From NCBI RefSeq assembly GCF_900142645.1, contig NZ_FRBP01000011.1, forward strand, positions 123,445-187,444: a stretch of 64,000 nucleotides of DNA, read 5' to 3'. Source of the stretch: Eubacterium callanderi. GTDB taxonomy: Bacteria; Bacillota; Clostridia; Eubacteriales; Eubacteriaceae. Below are positions 8,782-17,018 of this stretch, piece by piece (positions within the stretch are counted from its first letter, which is position 1; each line of letters opens with the position of its first letter). The position numbers were made by a program, and so were the translations under genes. The notes beneath the pieces were generated by a model. It was not told where the DNA came from. It was given only the letters and a program-made list of their open reading frames with translations, and made no database searches.

Positions 8782-9384
8782 TTGCAGAAAAATAAAAAGA
8801 CAGTGGATTACACCGCTTTGGACGCTTTGGTTAAACGCGGCCAGCAGGGAGACAAGACAGCCGTGGAAGCGCTGCTGATGGCTTTTAAACCCATGCTCTG
8901 GTCAGTGGTCAGCCACTATGTCTACAACCGGGAGGAGCTCGAGGACGCGTACCAGGAGGCCTGCGCGGTGTTTATCGAGGGGGTACGGGATTTTGCCCTG
9001 GACGCCAGGATCTACTTCCAGACCTTTATGCAAGGGCGGCTGGTCCACTATTTTTTAAAAAGGCGGGAGGGGCGCTTCAGCGCGTCGCTTGCCGGGACCC
9101 TGTCCCTGGATAGGCCGGTGGAGGGCGCCGATGGCGCCGTGGCCCTGGCTGAGCTGATCCTGGATGAAAAGGCCGATGTCGAGGGAGCCTGCGTGGCGGC
9201 AGAGCAGCAAAAGGCACTCCTGCGCGCCTACAGGAAGCTTTCACCCGGGCAGCGGGAGGTGCTGCGTTATCAGTATCTTGAAAAAGGAACCCTCTCAGAG
9301 CTGGCAGCCCAGAAGGGGGTGAGCCCAGCCGCCATCACCCAGACCCATAAACGGGCTCTGGCAGCTCTGAAACGGCATTTATGA
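8782..9384 (+). CDS. Sigma-70-family factor (ECF/phage type)
   Basis: About 200 residues. A region 2-like segment (MLWSVVSHYVYNREELEDAYQEACAVF cut by position 35-65) carries the DxxQE core-binding pattern. The C-terminal region 4 HTH (LSPGQREVLRYQYLEKGT, then LSELAAQKGVSPAAITQ) is clear. I choose TTG 8782 because AGAGGGGG lies 7 bases upstream; an in-frame ATG at 8755 overlaps the previous gene. DUF1659 and DUF2922 genes follow, a neighbourhood commonly seen for small sigma-like factors in Bacillota. Its target promoters are unknown. Confidence 0.82.
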   Translation: MQKNKKTVDYTALDALVKRGQQGDKTAVEALLMAFKPMLWSVVSHYVYNREELEDAYQEACAVFIEGVRDFALDARIYFQTFMQGRLVHYFLKRREGRFSASLAGTLSLDRPVEGADGAVALAELILDEKADVEGACVAAEQQKALLRAYRKLSPGQREVLRYQYLEKGTLSELAAQKGVSPAAITQTHKRALAALKRHL

Positions 9385-9492
9385 CCGGTGTTAAAAAATT
9401 TTTATAAAGAGGGGGGTTAAAATTCGAGCCAAAACCGGATTGTATTAGTGTAAGGCAGCGATGCCAAAACGCAAATACAGGAGGTAAGAAAA

Positions 9493-9720
9493 ATGGCAAC
9501 CATTCAGAAAAACACCGAGTCCATCGGGATGAAGATCACCGTCAACCACGGCGAAAGAGAGGGGAAGATCGTCAAATCCTCAAAAACCTACGGCGACATC
9601 AAGGAGAGCGTGACCGACGACGCCTTTGTAGCCACCGCCAAAGCCATCGCCGGCATGCAGGAGCCCATCCGGGAGAAACAGGTGAAGGTGACGGCCGAGG
9701 AGTTAATTGAAGTAGCGTAA
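9493..9720 (+). CDS. DUF1659 family protein
   Basis: A 75-residue protein with the DUF1659 pattern: a beta-hairpin start, then KTYGDIKESVTDDAF and AKAIAGMQ. The function of the family is not known; it often sits next to DUF2922, as here. AGGAGG lies 8 bases before the ATG, and its own terminator follows at once. The 108 bases between it and the sigma gene probably hold its promoter. Confidence 0.85.
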   Translation: MATIQKNTESIGMKITVNHGEREGKIVKSSKTYGDIKESVTDDAFVATAKAIAGMQEPIREKQVKVTAEELIEVA

Positions 9721-9723
9721 TGG

Positions 9724-9749
9724 GAAAAAGGGGCGGAAGCCCCCTTTTC
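9724..9749 (+). terminator. Terminator after the DUF1659 gene
   Basis: A-rich/G4 arm and C4/T-rich arm (GAAAAAGGGG ... CCCCTTTTC) form a hairpin just after the stop codon. The A and T tails make it look bidirectional. Confidence 0.8.
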
Positions 9750-9752
9750 ATG

Positions 9753-9880
9753 AGTTGATAGTGGATAGTGAATAGTGGATAGTTGTGGTGCAAACCAGCT
9801 TTGCCGGTTTGATTCTAAATCAAATTGCCTTTGGCAATTTGTTCATAAACTATCCACTATCAATTATCAACTATCCACTA
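9753..9880. repeat. Nested inverted-repeat element (MITE/REP-like), copy A
   Basis: Outer arms made of GATAGTGGATAGT units (9753-9784) pair with CTATCCACTATC units (9848-9880). Inside are two more hairpins: AAACCaGC/GCcGGTTT at 9792-9810 and AAATTGCC/GGCAATTT at 9822-9840. No coding sequence is present. The layout recurs with different bases at 10203-10337. Confidence 0.75.
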
Positions 9881-9937
9881 AAAAGAATACAGGTAAACCA
9901 GAACCACAAAATTAAAAATAAGAAGGAGACTACAAAA

Positions 9938-10174
9938 ATGCCAACAACCAGCAAAGATTTAACCATCACGTTCCAGCGGACAGACGGAAACCCGCACAAA
10001 ATCACCATCCCGGATTACAGAGAGGGGATCACCGATGCCGAGATCAAGACAGGGGCCCAGGCCATTGTGGACCAGGGCGCCTTTGAACCCGACGGGTTTG
10101 CGCTGGCCAAGGTGGTAAGCGCGGTGAAGGTCGACACCACCAAAACCGAGGTGGTCATTGAGGAAACAGCTTAA
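9938..10174 (+). CDS. DUF2922 family protein
   Basis: A 78-residue protein matching DUF2922: two N-terminal beta strands (DLTITFQRTDGNPHKITIP), a GITDAEI helix and the closing strand VVSAVKVDTTKTEVV. Function is unknown. AAGGAGA lies 9 bases before ATG 9938; upstream in-frame codons belong to the repeat element and are not used. Its own terminator follows. Confidence 0.85.
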   Translation: MPTTSKDLTITFQRTDGNPHKITIPDYREGITDAEIKTGAQAIVDQGAFEPDGFALAKVVSAVKVDTTKTEVVIEETA

Positions 10175-10200
10175 AAAAGGGGGCGAAAGGCCCCTTTTTT
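10173..10200 (+). terminator. Terminator after the DUF2922 gene
   Basis: AAAAAAGGGG pairs with CCCCTTTTTT around a GCGAAAGG loop, directly after the stop codon. Confidence 0.85.
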
Positions 10201-10202
10201 AT

Positions 10203-10337
10203 GTGGAAGGTTGAAAGTGGAAGGTGGAAGGTTAAAGAACTTTTTGGCGTTCGCCAAAATGATGATGAACTCGGTCGCAGGCCGCTTTAGACAAATGTGA
10301 AAAGCACATTTGTACCAGAAACTTCCACTTTCCACCT
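10203..10337. repeat. Nested inverted-repeat element, copy B
   Basis: Outer arms GGAAGGTTGAAAGTGGAAGG (10205 onward) and ACTTCCACTTTCCACCT (10320-10336) are complementary. Inner hairpins are TTTGGCG/CGCCAAA at 10243-10258 and ACAAATGTG/CACATTTGT at 10291-10313. It has the same architecture as copy A and likewise lies between two small genes. Confidence 0.72.
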
Positions 10338-10356
10338 GATTAAGAAGGGAGAAACC

Positions 10357-10671
10357 ATGAAAAACATTTATAAAACCATCAGTCAAAGATTAATCCTCTC
10401 AGTCCTCCTCCTCGTTTCCTGCGTCTTTCTCATAGGTCTGAGCCTTAGGGCGGAGGAGCCTGTGCCGACGGCGGAGCAGGCAGTGGGGGAGCCAGAGCAG
10501 GAGCTGCCCGCTGAGCCGGAAGCACCAGCCGGGGTGCCGGAGGACGCGCCGCTGCCCGCGGAGGAAGTGCCAGAGGCTGAAACACCAGTACTCATGGCCA
10601 CTGCCCATTTTGCCATGGAGGAGTACCGCTGTGACATCGACATAGAAATCATCAAGTATCAAACAAGATGA
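10357..10671 (+). CDS. Small secreted or membrane-anchored protein, Pro/Glu/Ala-rich
   Basis: A 104-residue protein with a basic start and a hydrophobic segment at residues 12-29 (LILSVLLLVSCVFLIGLSL). This could be a signal peptide, or a lipoprotein-type signal if the cysteine is used, although no good lipobox follows. Residues 32-75 are an acidic Pro/Glu/Ala linker, and a short domain with one cysteine follows. ATG 10357 is preceded by AAGAAGGGAG. No family is recognised. Its place after DUF1659/DUF2922 suggests it belongs to that small-gene group. Confidence 0.6.
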   Translation: MKNIYKTISQRLILSVLLLVSCVFLIGLSLRAEEPVPTAEQAVGEPEQELPAEPEAPAGVPEDAPLPAEEVPEAETPVLMATAHFAMEEYRCDIDIEIIKYQTR

Positions 10672-10971
10672 TACAATGTTACCTAAACCCGTATAAATAA
10701 AGGCTTTGAGAAGGGTTTGAAGACAAAATACTGCTAACATGCGAAATACGTATATTAGGTGTTCTTTATCCATTTGTTAGAAAAATGTTAGAAAAGTCCC
10801 ATGCTACTTGATGGATAATGAACCAGTTTATGATAAGATATTTCACAAATAAAAACAGATGGACGTTTAAAAAGATGTTGTACATTAAAAATTAAATCAT
10901 GAAATAAAGTTGGCAGATTAGCTTTTTATTCAGAGAGTTAATCTGCTTTTTTTATTGGAAAGGAGCAAAAA
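10672..10971. other. 300-base intergenic stretch with a terminator at its end
   Basis: No supported gene. The sequence is AT-rich. It marks the change from the phage-like region to the integrative-element backbone and could contain an old junction, but I see no direct repeat to prove it. The only clear structure is the hairpin at 10913-10946. Confidence 0.5.
10913..10953 (+). terminator. Terminator/attenuator ahead of the TOPRIM gene
   Basis: GCAGATTA (10913-10920) and TAATCTGC (10939-10946) flank an 18-base loop and are followed by seven T. The next ribosome site (GGAAAGGAG) begins only five bases later, so it could terminate upstream transcription or attenuate the following gene. Confidence 0.7.
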
Positions 10972-11994
10972 ATGTATCGTAATGATCATATCACATTCGC
11001 CAATCAAATCAGTATCCTCGATTATGCCCAAGCGGTAGGCCTTGAACTGGATTACCGGCCAAAGCATGTTTTGGTCAAAGGGATCGATAGTCTTGAACTG
11101 AGTCTCAATGGCAGAGAATGGTACTACCATTACAGCAGTGTCGGTGGCGGGATTGTTCAGTTTGTCACCTGGCTTCATGATATCAGCTGGAAGGACGCCG
11201 TGCAGCGGCTTCTGGATTATGGCCGTTATGGCACATCTGAACAATTCAGGAAACCAGCGGGCCCAATAGCGGCTATGCCGGTTACAAAAGAAAAAGAAGC
11301 ACCCGTTTCGTTTGTGATTCCTGAAAAAAAGAAGCCCTATCGGAACCTCTTTGCCTACCTGATTAAAACTCGAAAGATCAGCCAGCCTATCGTTCAGTAT
11401 TTTATTGAGCAGAAGAAGCTCTATATGGATGGGCACAATAACTGCGTCTTTTTAAGCCTCAATGAACAAGGGAAACCCGTTTCTGCCTTTCTGCGCGGCA
11501 CTTATGACCGCAAAGGAAAGGATCCCTTTAAGTTCATTGTGCCGGGAAGCGATGAGCGGTATGGCTTTACCAAAGAAGGCAGCAATCACCGCCTTTTGAT
11601 CTTTGAAGCCTGCATTGACCTCATGTCCTACATGACCATTAAAAATCTTCAAAATCCTTTGTATCTCTACAATATCCAGGATCATTTTATCGCGACGAAT
11701 GGCCACAAGTACGAACCACTTCTGACCTATCTGCGGGCACATCCTGAGATCGATCAGATCGTATTCTGCGTGGACAATGATGCGCGCAACGCCATGGGTA
11801 TCATCCCATCTGAGAAGTATATGGAAAGAGCAAAAGCCATAATCAGGGAAGCTTTCCCAGAGCGTTTTCAGGAAGGCGATCATTTTTACAAGCACCTTCC
11901 AGACCTCAAAGACTGGAATGATGACCTGAAACAAATGGCCGAAAGGCAGGGAAAAGACAAGCTAAAAAAGAATCGAAAGGCCTTGTGCCGTTGA
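10972..11994 (+). CDS. DUF3991 and TOPRIM domain protein of mobile elements
   Basis: The protein has 340 residues. Residues 1-85 form a primase zinc-finger-like start (ISILDYAQAVGLEL, GGGIVQFVTWL) without obvious zinc cysteines. Residues 110-195 match DUF3991 (RKISQPIVQYFIEQKKLY, FLRGTYDRKGKDPFK). Residues 205-330 are TOPRIM-like, with the glutamate in LLIFEACIDLMSY and the acidic CVDNDARNA motif. Such proteins are carried by integrative and mobilizable elements and are thought to act in DNA processing or priming. It stands alone, with terminators on both sides. Confidence 0.85.
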   Translation: MYRNDHITFANQISILDYAQAVGLELDYRPKHVLVKGIDSLELSLNGREWYYHYSSVGGGIVQFVTWLHDISWKDAVQRLLDYGRYGTSEQFRKPAGPIAAMPVTKEKEAPVSFVIPEKKKPYRNLFAYLIKTRKISQPIVQYFIEQKKLYMDGHNNCVFLSLNEQGKPVSAFLRGTYDRKGKDPFKFIVPGSDERYGFTKEGSNHRLLIFEACIDLMSYMTIKNLQNPLYLYNIQDHFIATNGHKYEPLLTYLRAHPEIDQIVFCVDNDARNAMGIIPSEKYMERAKAIIREAFPERFQEGDHFYKHLPDLKDWNDDLKQMAERQGKDKLKKNRKALCR

Positions 11995-11996
11995 CC

Positions 11997-12034
11997 AGCA
12001 GCTTTCAATCAAAAGCATTGAGGGCTGCTTTTTA
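11997..12034 (+). terminator. Terminator after the TOPRIM gene
   Basis: A 13-bp stem with two G-T pairs (11997-12009 and 12017-12029), a 7-base loop, then five T. Confidence 0.85.
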
Positions 12035-12182
12035 TATCCTGAGGCAAAAAACTCGCCTGTGAAAATCAGGCATCCCGGCTCCATTTTTGCCTTTTCAGTG
12101 TTGAGGCCAGCCGATCCCAATAGTGCAACAACAAACGCCTTAGGCGGTTTACATAGATAATACACATTCAGGAGGTTAAAAA

Positions 12183-12227
12183 GTGAAACACAAATTTAAG
12201 AAGGGGGAAGAAATTCAATGCGCCTAA
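12183..12227 (+). CDS. Possible 14-residue leader peptide of the pilus operon
   Basis: GTG 12183 follows an AGGAGGT site with ideal spacing and encodes 14 residues, ending at TAA 12225. The stop falls 10 bases inside the adhesin gene, whose ATG at 12218 has its own AAGAAGGGGGAAG site. The arrangement suits translational coupling. The peptide is basic and shows no family. It may instead be chance. Confidence 0.35.
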   Translation: MKHKFKKGEEIQCA

Positions 12228-14254
12228 AACTTAAAAAAGTGACCGTTGTTTTGATGACCCTGATGCTGCTGTTCTACTGCGCAGGTTTCACATCGGAAAA
12301 TGCGGTAAAAACCGAAGAACAAAGTGAGCGTCCGGTACATAACGAAGCTGTCGTGGAAAAAGCAGAAGGTCAAAAAGAGCCCGAGGGGACACCAATACCC
12401 TTGACGCCGGAGGAAGCGGAGGTGCTTGAAGCGAATGGCATTCCGCCCACCGAGGATACCGGAAAGAGGGATGCTTCCGGCAACTACATTTTAGGCGAGA
12501 CAAGCACAGGCGGAACGGTAAGCTGTTCCACCAGTCTCAGGACATTGGCAAGCCGAAGCTTTGGGGATGAACCCTACAACAAAAAATTTCAGCGTGCCGC
12601 GGGCTGGGATGATGGGGTCATCTACAGTTCAGACTTTGCCAGCCCCGATGGAACGGACATTATTACCACCACGACACCCATTATCCGAATATCCGATAAC
12701 GGCGTGGATCAGATCGCCTACTGTGCCGATCCGTCACTCAACATTCCCTCAGAAGTTGTCGGCCCCAATGGTCTGGTCACCTACAACCGGGAAAGCTGGA
12801 ACGTGCAGAGCTGGCGTATCCGGAACGTCATGTGGCACGGCTATCACGATGGAAACAGCGGGGAATACTATGTTCAGACCTGGGCAGCCATCCGTGTCAT
12901 TGCAGGCATCGGCGCATATACCGATTACTATATGACCGACCCCACCGTTGCCAACCTTGTGAATACCCTCAGTTACCAAAATCCCAATAACTGGGATGCC
13001 AGCTGGAGCATTGTTCCAGAACGGGAGGAAGCGGTCTGGAACGCGAGTACCAAGCGGCAGGAAACCGGATGGTTTCAGACGTACTGCAGCGATATTGCTG
13101 ATCATGGAAACTATACCGTCACTTTGCCTAGTGGTGTACACGCCATAGCCCGCAACACATCCGGTCAGACCTATGGGGATTATACCGGCTCCATGACCAT
13201 CTATGACGATGATGACTTTATGCTGTATGCAGACGGCAGCTATCAGGGCGAGGTCTCCGCAACCATTACGCCAGCAACCGTTAAACGCCACAGCAGTGAT
13301 GCCGGAAATCCGGATGCCTGCGTCATTTACGCCCCGGACGTGCCCGATACCCAGAGACTTTTTGTTTCCCTTGCTGTCGGTCAAAGCCCATTAAGCGGCA
13401 GCTTCCGTGCAAACTTCACCGGTGCCACCGGGGATGCCCAGCTGCAAAAGACCGACAACCGTACCAAAGAAAAGCTCGCCGGAGCCATCTTTGGTCTGTA
13501 TGACACCAAGGACAACCTTCTGAAACAGGGCGTGACCGATGAAAACGGTCAGTGGAACGTGACGGATTTAGTCTTTGGAGACTACTACTTTAAAGAAATT
13601 GCCGCGCCAAAGGGCTATGAGCTGAATCCGTCAAAATTGCCCTTCACGGTTGACGGCATCCGGGGTGTGGTGACCGTCTCCATGGCAAACGAGCCGAAGA
13701 AAGTCCCCTTCCAGTTTATTAAGCGGGATGCCGAAACCAAAAATCCCCTTAAGGGCGTGACCTTTGTGCTGTATGGCTGTGATGAAAAGCATACGCATAA
13801 CAACCTACAGGATGACAAGATCAAATCCTGCTGGCAGACCGTTATCGGCACCCGGATCAGCGGTACAGACGGGAAAATCGACTTTGGCAATCTCTATGCT
13901 GGAGAATACCAGCTGGTGGAAACCAAGACCGTTCCCGGATACGCCAAGCCCATGGGGCAGTGGCGTGTGACCATTGATCCCGAAGGAGATGAAATCGTGA
14001 AGATCGCCGTCAAAGGAACGGCCCCGGCATTTGTTAAAGACAGCGGTGTTCTGAAAGTTGATAATCAGAAAAATGACAAGTTGCCCTTTACAGGCGGAAA
14101 CGGTGATCACCGCGCTGTACTGATGCTGGCCGGGATTGTTTTATTCCTTGCGGCGGGTATTTTAGCCCTTGTTCTGAAAAAGAGAAACCACAGAAATCCA
14201 AAAGAAAGCAGCGGAAAAATAGAAAGGAAAGAAGAAAATGAATCTGAAAAATAA
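12218..14254 (+). CDS. Thioester-domain, Cna-B-repeat cell-wall adhesin (pilus tip-type, LPFTG)
   Basis: This 678-residue secreted surface protein has a signal peptide at residues 1-30. A thioester domain follows, with the cysteine in IAYCADP (about residue 168) and a VQTWAAIRVIAG segment near 218 that carries the partner glutamine. Two SpaA/Cna-B domains occupy about 403-485 and 495-600. The sorting signal LPFTG starts at residue 622, followed by a hydrophobic helix and a basic tail. Thioester adhesins bind host or cell surfaces covalently and usually sit at pilus tips. The pilin and sortase genes follow directly, so this is the likely tip subunit. Confidence 0.9.
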   Translation: MRLKLKKVTVVLMTLMLLFYCAGFTSENAVKTEEQSERPVHNEAVVEKAEGQKEPEGTPIPLTPEEAEVLEANGIPPTEDTGKRDASGNYILGETSTGGTVSCSTSLRTLASRSFGDEPYNKKFQRAAGWDDGVIYSSDFASPDGTDIITTTTPIIRISDNGVDQIAYCADPSLNIPSEVVGPNGLVTYNRESWNVQSWRIRNVMWHGYHDGNSGEYYVQTWAAIRVIAGIGAYTDYYMTDPTVANLVNTLSYQNPNNWDASWSIVPEREEAVWNASTKRQETGWFQTYCSDIADHGNYTVTLPSGVHAIARNTSGQTYGDYTGSMTIYDDDDFMLYADGSYQGEVSATITPATVKRHSSDAGNPDACVIYAPDVPDTQRLFVSLAVGQSPLSGSFRANFTGATGDAQLQKTDNRTKEKLAGAIFGLYDTKDNLLKQGVTDENGQWNVTDLVFGDYYFKEIAAPKGYELNPSKLPFTVDGIRGVVTVSMANEPKKVPFQFIKRDAETKNPLKGVTFVLYGCDEKHTHNNLQDDKIKSCWQTVIGTRISGTDGKIDFGNLYAGEYQLVETKTVPGYAKPMGQWRVTIDPEGDEIVKIAVKGTAPAFVKDSGVLKVDNQKNDKLPFTGGNGDHRAVLMLAGIVLFLAAGILALVLKKRNHRNPKESSGKIERKEENESEK

Positions 14255-15746
14255 CCCATTGTTCAAGAAAATCAGCGGCCTTGCCTTAAGCATTGCCGTT
14301 TTATGCACAAGCTGCGGCCCCGCTTTTGCCGCTACCGGATCACCGGATACCAGTGCAGCACGGAGCCTGACCATTCACAAATACCGGATGGAGGACATCA
14401 CGAAAGCCACCATCGAGGGGAGCGGGCAGCAGACCGATCAAGGTCCTGCCGATGCGATCCCTTTGCCGGGTATCCAATTCAAAGTTACGAAAATGCAGGA
14501 TACCGACAACACAAAGGTGGATACCACCTGGAACATCCAGACCATCACCACCGGAGCCGATGGATCAGTCACAATTCAAGGCAACGACAATCTCCCCATG
14601 GGCGTGTACCGCATTGAAGAACAGACCAACCCGGCAGTGGCCGAAAAGGCCGACCCGTGTCTGGTGTCCGTCCCCCTCACCAACCCAACGGGGGATGGCT
14701 GGATTTACAACGTCCACGTATTCCCCAAAAATCAGATCAAACCCGGCCCGGGCATCGACAAGTTTGTCACTGAACTGGAAAACAAACATGATACAGCGGA
14801 TATCTCTGAGAGCGTGAAATGGATTATTGAGACAACGCTTCCGGACGACGTGGCAACGTGCAAGAACTATACGGTTACGGATACCATTGATACCCGGCTT
14901 GACTATGTGCTGGGAAGCGTTAAAGTTTATCGCGTCGATACCAGCAAAAATCGAGTCCTCATGACACCGGATTGCTACACGGTCACCGAGCCAAGCACCG
15001 CCAACAGCCGGATACTGACCGTTTCTTTGACAGATACCGGCAAAAAAACAGCGGCTAAATCTTTGCCAAACAAGGAAGATATATCCGCGACACTGAATAT
15101 TGAGTTCAATACACTGGTCAACAAAAATGCTGAGGGCAGTCTGGGCAAGCCCATCCCAAACGGCGCAACCATCCACTATACCAACAACCTGGACATCATT
15201 TTTGAACCGCAGTCTGTCGAGGAAAAGCCCGAGGTCCACACCGGCGGCGTCAATCTGCTGAAGGTCGATTCTGAGGATCATACCCTTAAGCTTCAAGGCG
15301 CAAAATTTAAAATTTACCGAACCGAAGCCGATGCGAAAAAGAACATCAACGCCGTCAAAGACCCTGCCAATAACGCGATTGACTGGGAAGTGACCACGGA
15401 CGCAAGCGGCATTGCCCATTTCTGGGGCCTTGCCTATGGGCAGAAAGGGCAGGATGCTTATTACGGGGACAGCACCAACTACTGGATCGTTGAGACACAG
15501 GCCCCAATTGACAATGAAGGGAAGCCCTACAATCTACTGAAATACCCTGAAAAGGTGACCGTCAATTCAAACAGCCATGCCGAAGCCAACAAGATCGTTG
15601 TGGAAAACATCAAGCATTATGACCTCCCCTACACAGGCGGCACAGGCAGTTTAACACCTCTTTATATGGGCGCGGCATTGATTCTCATGGCAGCCGGGAT
15701 GAGCATTCTTTTCATCCGGAGCAAGCGAAACACAAAGGATAAATAG
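14238..15746 (+). CDS. Major pilin backbone subunit with LPYTG sorting signal
   Basis: The 502-residue protein has a signal peptide at 1-31 ending in AFAA. A pilin motif, WIYNVHVFPKNQ (about 154-165), contains the lysine used for polymerisation. An isopeptide-forming domain occupies the middle, an E-box-like YWIVETQAP lies near 414, and LPYTG at 463 is followed by a membrane helix and a basic tail. This matches SpaH/EbpB-type major pilins. The ATG lies 17 bases inside the adhesin gene, behind AAAGGAAAG. The class C sortase downstream would link subunits through the motif lysine. Confidence 0.92.
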   Translation: MNLKNNPLFKKISGLALSIAVLCTSCGPAFAATGSPDTSAARSLTIHKYRMEDITKATIEGSGQQTDQGPADAIPLPGIQFKVTKMQDTDNTKVDTTWNIQTITTGADGSVTIQGNDNLPMGVYRIEEQTNPAVAEKADPCLVSVPLTNPTGDGWIYNVHVFPKNQIKPGPGIDKFVTELENKHDTADISESVKWIIETTLPDDVATCKNYTVTDTIDTRLDYVLGSVKVYRVDTSKNRVLMTPDCYTVTEPSTANSRILTVSLTDTGKKTAAKSLPNKEDISATLNIEFNTLVNKNAEGSLGKPIPNGATIHYTNNLDIIFEPQSVEEKPEVHTGGVNLLKVDSEDHTLKLQGAKFKIYRTEADAKKNINAVKDPANNAIDWEVTTDASGIAHFWGLAYGQKGQDAYYGDSTNYWIVETQAPIDNEGKPYNLLKYPEKVTVNSNSHAEANKIVVENIKHYDLPYTGGTGSLTPLYMGAALILMAAGMSILFIRSKRNTKDK

Positions 15747-15765
15747 GCGAAAGGGGAAGCTGGAA

Positions 15766-16578
15766 ATGAGAAACAAAGCAATGCTGCTGCTGATCGTTGT
15801 TCTGATCAGTGCGGGGGCTGGCTGCATCCTTTATCCGGATATGGTTTATCTTCTGGCTTCCCAAAAACAGGGACAGGTGATTCAGGATTATCAAATGAGT
15901 ACAGAGGTGATGAACCAACAGCGGATGGATGAAGAATATCAAAAAGCCATTAACTACAATGAAAAGCTTATTAATCCGATCATCGGAGATCCTTTTTCTG
16001 AGGATGCACAAGATAACGCCATGGATTATGCAGAGATTCTAAATGTTGATGGGGTTATGGGGACACTCGAGATACCAAAAATAAAAATGAATCTCCCCAT
16101 CTATCACGGCACATCTGAATCCGTACTCTCAAAAGGCGCAGGGCATCTGAAAAACACGTCTCTGCCTGTTGGCGGCACCGGGACACACGCCGTGCTGACC
16201 GGACACCGGGGCTACGCGGGAGCGAAACTGTTCACCGATTTAGATCAGCTGGTCATGGGGGATTGCTTTTATCTGCACGTCCTCGATAAGACTTTAACCT
16301 ATGAGGTGGATCAGATTTTAGTGGTCACACCCGATCAGACCGAAGCACTGAAACCCGTTGAAGGACAAGATTTTGTAACCCTGCTGACCTGCACGCCGTA
16401 CCAGATCAACAGCCACCGGCTGCTGGTCAGAGGAAAACGGATTATAGACGCTCCAGCAACGCCGCAGACAGAAGATGCAAAACCATTCCCGATAAGAGGA
16501 TTGATCCTTTCTTTTATAACCCTGGAAGCAGTGGCTGTGTTGATCTGGTATGTAAAAATAAAGAGGAGGAGAAAGTAA
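15766..16578 (+). CDS. srtC: Class C (pilus) sortase
   Basis: A 270-residue membrane cysteine transpeptidase. An N-terminal membrane helix (residues 5-28) is followed by a lid segment with the class C DPF motif (about 75-77). Catalytic His lies in LTGHRG (about 146), Cys in TLLTCTPY (about 207) and Arg in HRLLVRGKR (about 219), and a second membrane helix is at the C-terminus (about 245-265). It polymerises the pilin encoded just upstream. No separate housekeeping sortase is in the window. Confidence 0.94.
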   Translation: MRNKAMLLLIVVLISAGAGCILYPDMVYLLASQKQGQVIQDYQMSTEVMNQQRMDEEYQKAINYNEKLINPIIGDPFSEDAQDNAMDYAEILNVDGVMGTLEIPKIKMNLPIYHGTSESVLSKGAGHLKNTSLPVGGTGTHAVLTGHRGYAGAKLFTDLDQLVMGDCFYLHVLDKTLTYEVDQILVVTPDQTEALKPVEGQDFVTLLTCTPYQINSHRLLVRGKRIIDAPATPQTEDAKPFPIRGLILSFITLEAVAVLIWYVKIKRRRK

Positions 16579-16579
16579 A

Positions 16580-16945
16580 ATGGAAGCATGGTTTCAAGTG
16601 CTGTTTCAACATTTGATTGAAGTTACTGCATTGGTTTTGATGATCTGTATGGGAACGTGTCTTTTGATTGTTCGTATCTATCTACAATGGAAAAGGACCA
16701 AAAGGTGCTACCCACCAGCCTTAGCGATGCAGCTGATCACGCTCTTTACAGGATTTATCGCCCTGCCGGTAGGGCTAGCCATCAAAAACCATCTGCCCCT
16801 GCTGTTGATTCTAATCTTATCTTGTCTTGTGCTGATGTTGCTTTTTTCCTTGCATGGTGTGGGTGTTTTGGTTTACCAGCATTATTATCATTGGGTTGGG
16901 AGAGAGCATGCGCGGGAGAGGGCATATGATCTTAAGCGTGAATAA
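16580..16945 (+). CDS. Small integral membrane protein, last gene of pilus operon
   Basis: A 121-residue protein with three hydrophobic segments (about 12-32, 50-66 and 72-98) and a basic C-terminus. GAGGAGAAAG precedes the ATG, one base after the sortase stop, so it is in the operon. I do not recognise a family. A helper role in pilus assembly or anchoring would be a guess from position only. Confidence 0.7.
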   Translation: MEAWFQVLFQHLIEVTALVLMICMGTCLLIVRIYLQWKRTKRCYPPALAMQLITLFTGFIALPVGLAIKNHLPLLLILILSCLVLMLLFSLHGVGVLVYQHYYHWVGREHARERAYDLKRE

Positions 16946-16950
16946 ATCAG

Positions 16951-16979
16951 TTGTTGTCCTCAAGGGAAAACGGTATAAT
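16951..16979 (+). promoter_or_regulatory. Sigma-A-type promoter for the DUF3786 gene
   Basis: TTGTTG (16951-16956), a 17-base spacer and TATAAT (16974-16979). It lies 40 bases before ATG 17019 and separates this gene from the pilus operon. Confidence 0.7.
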
Positions 16980-17018
16980 TTAGGTATAGCAAAAATAGAA
17001 GTTATAGGTGAGAATGAA

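Noticed and set aside
12749..13384. 211-codon minus-strand frame opposite the adhesin
   Set aside because: Antisense shadow over the thioester domain.
14565..15419. 284-codon minus-strand frame opposite the major pilin
   Set aside because: The pilin motifs on the plus strand are unmistakable, and the antisense product matches nothing.
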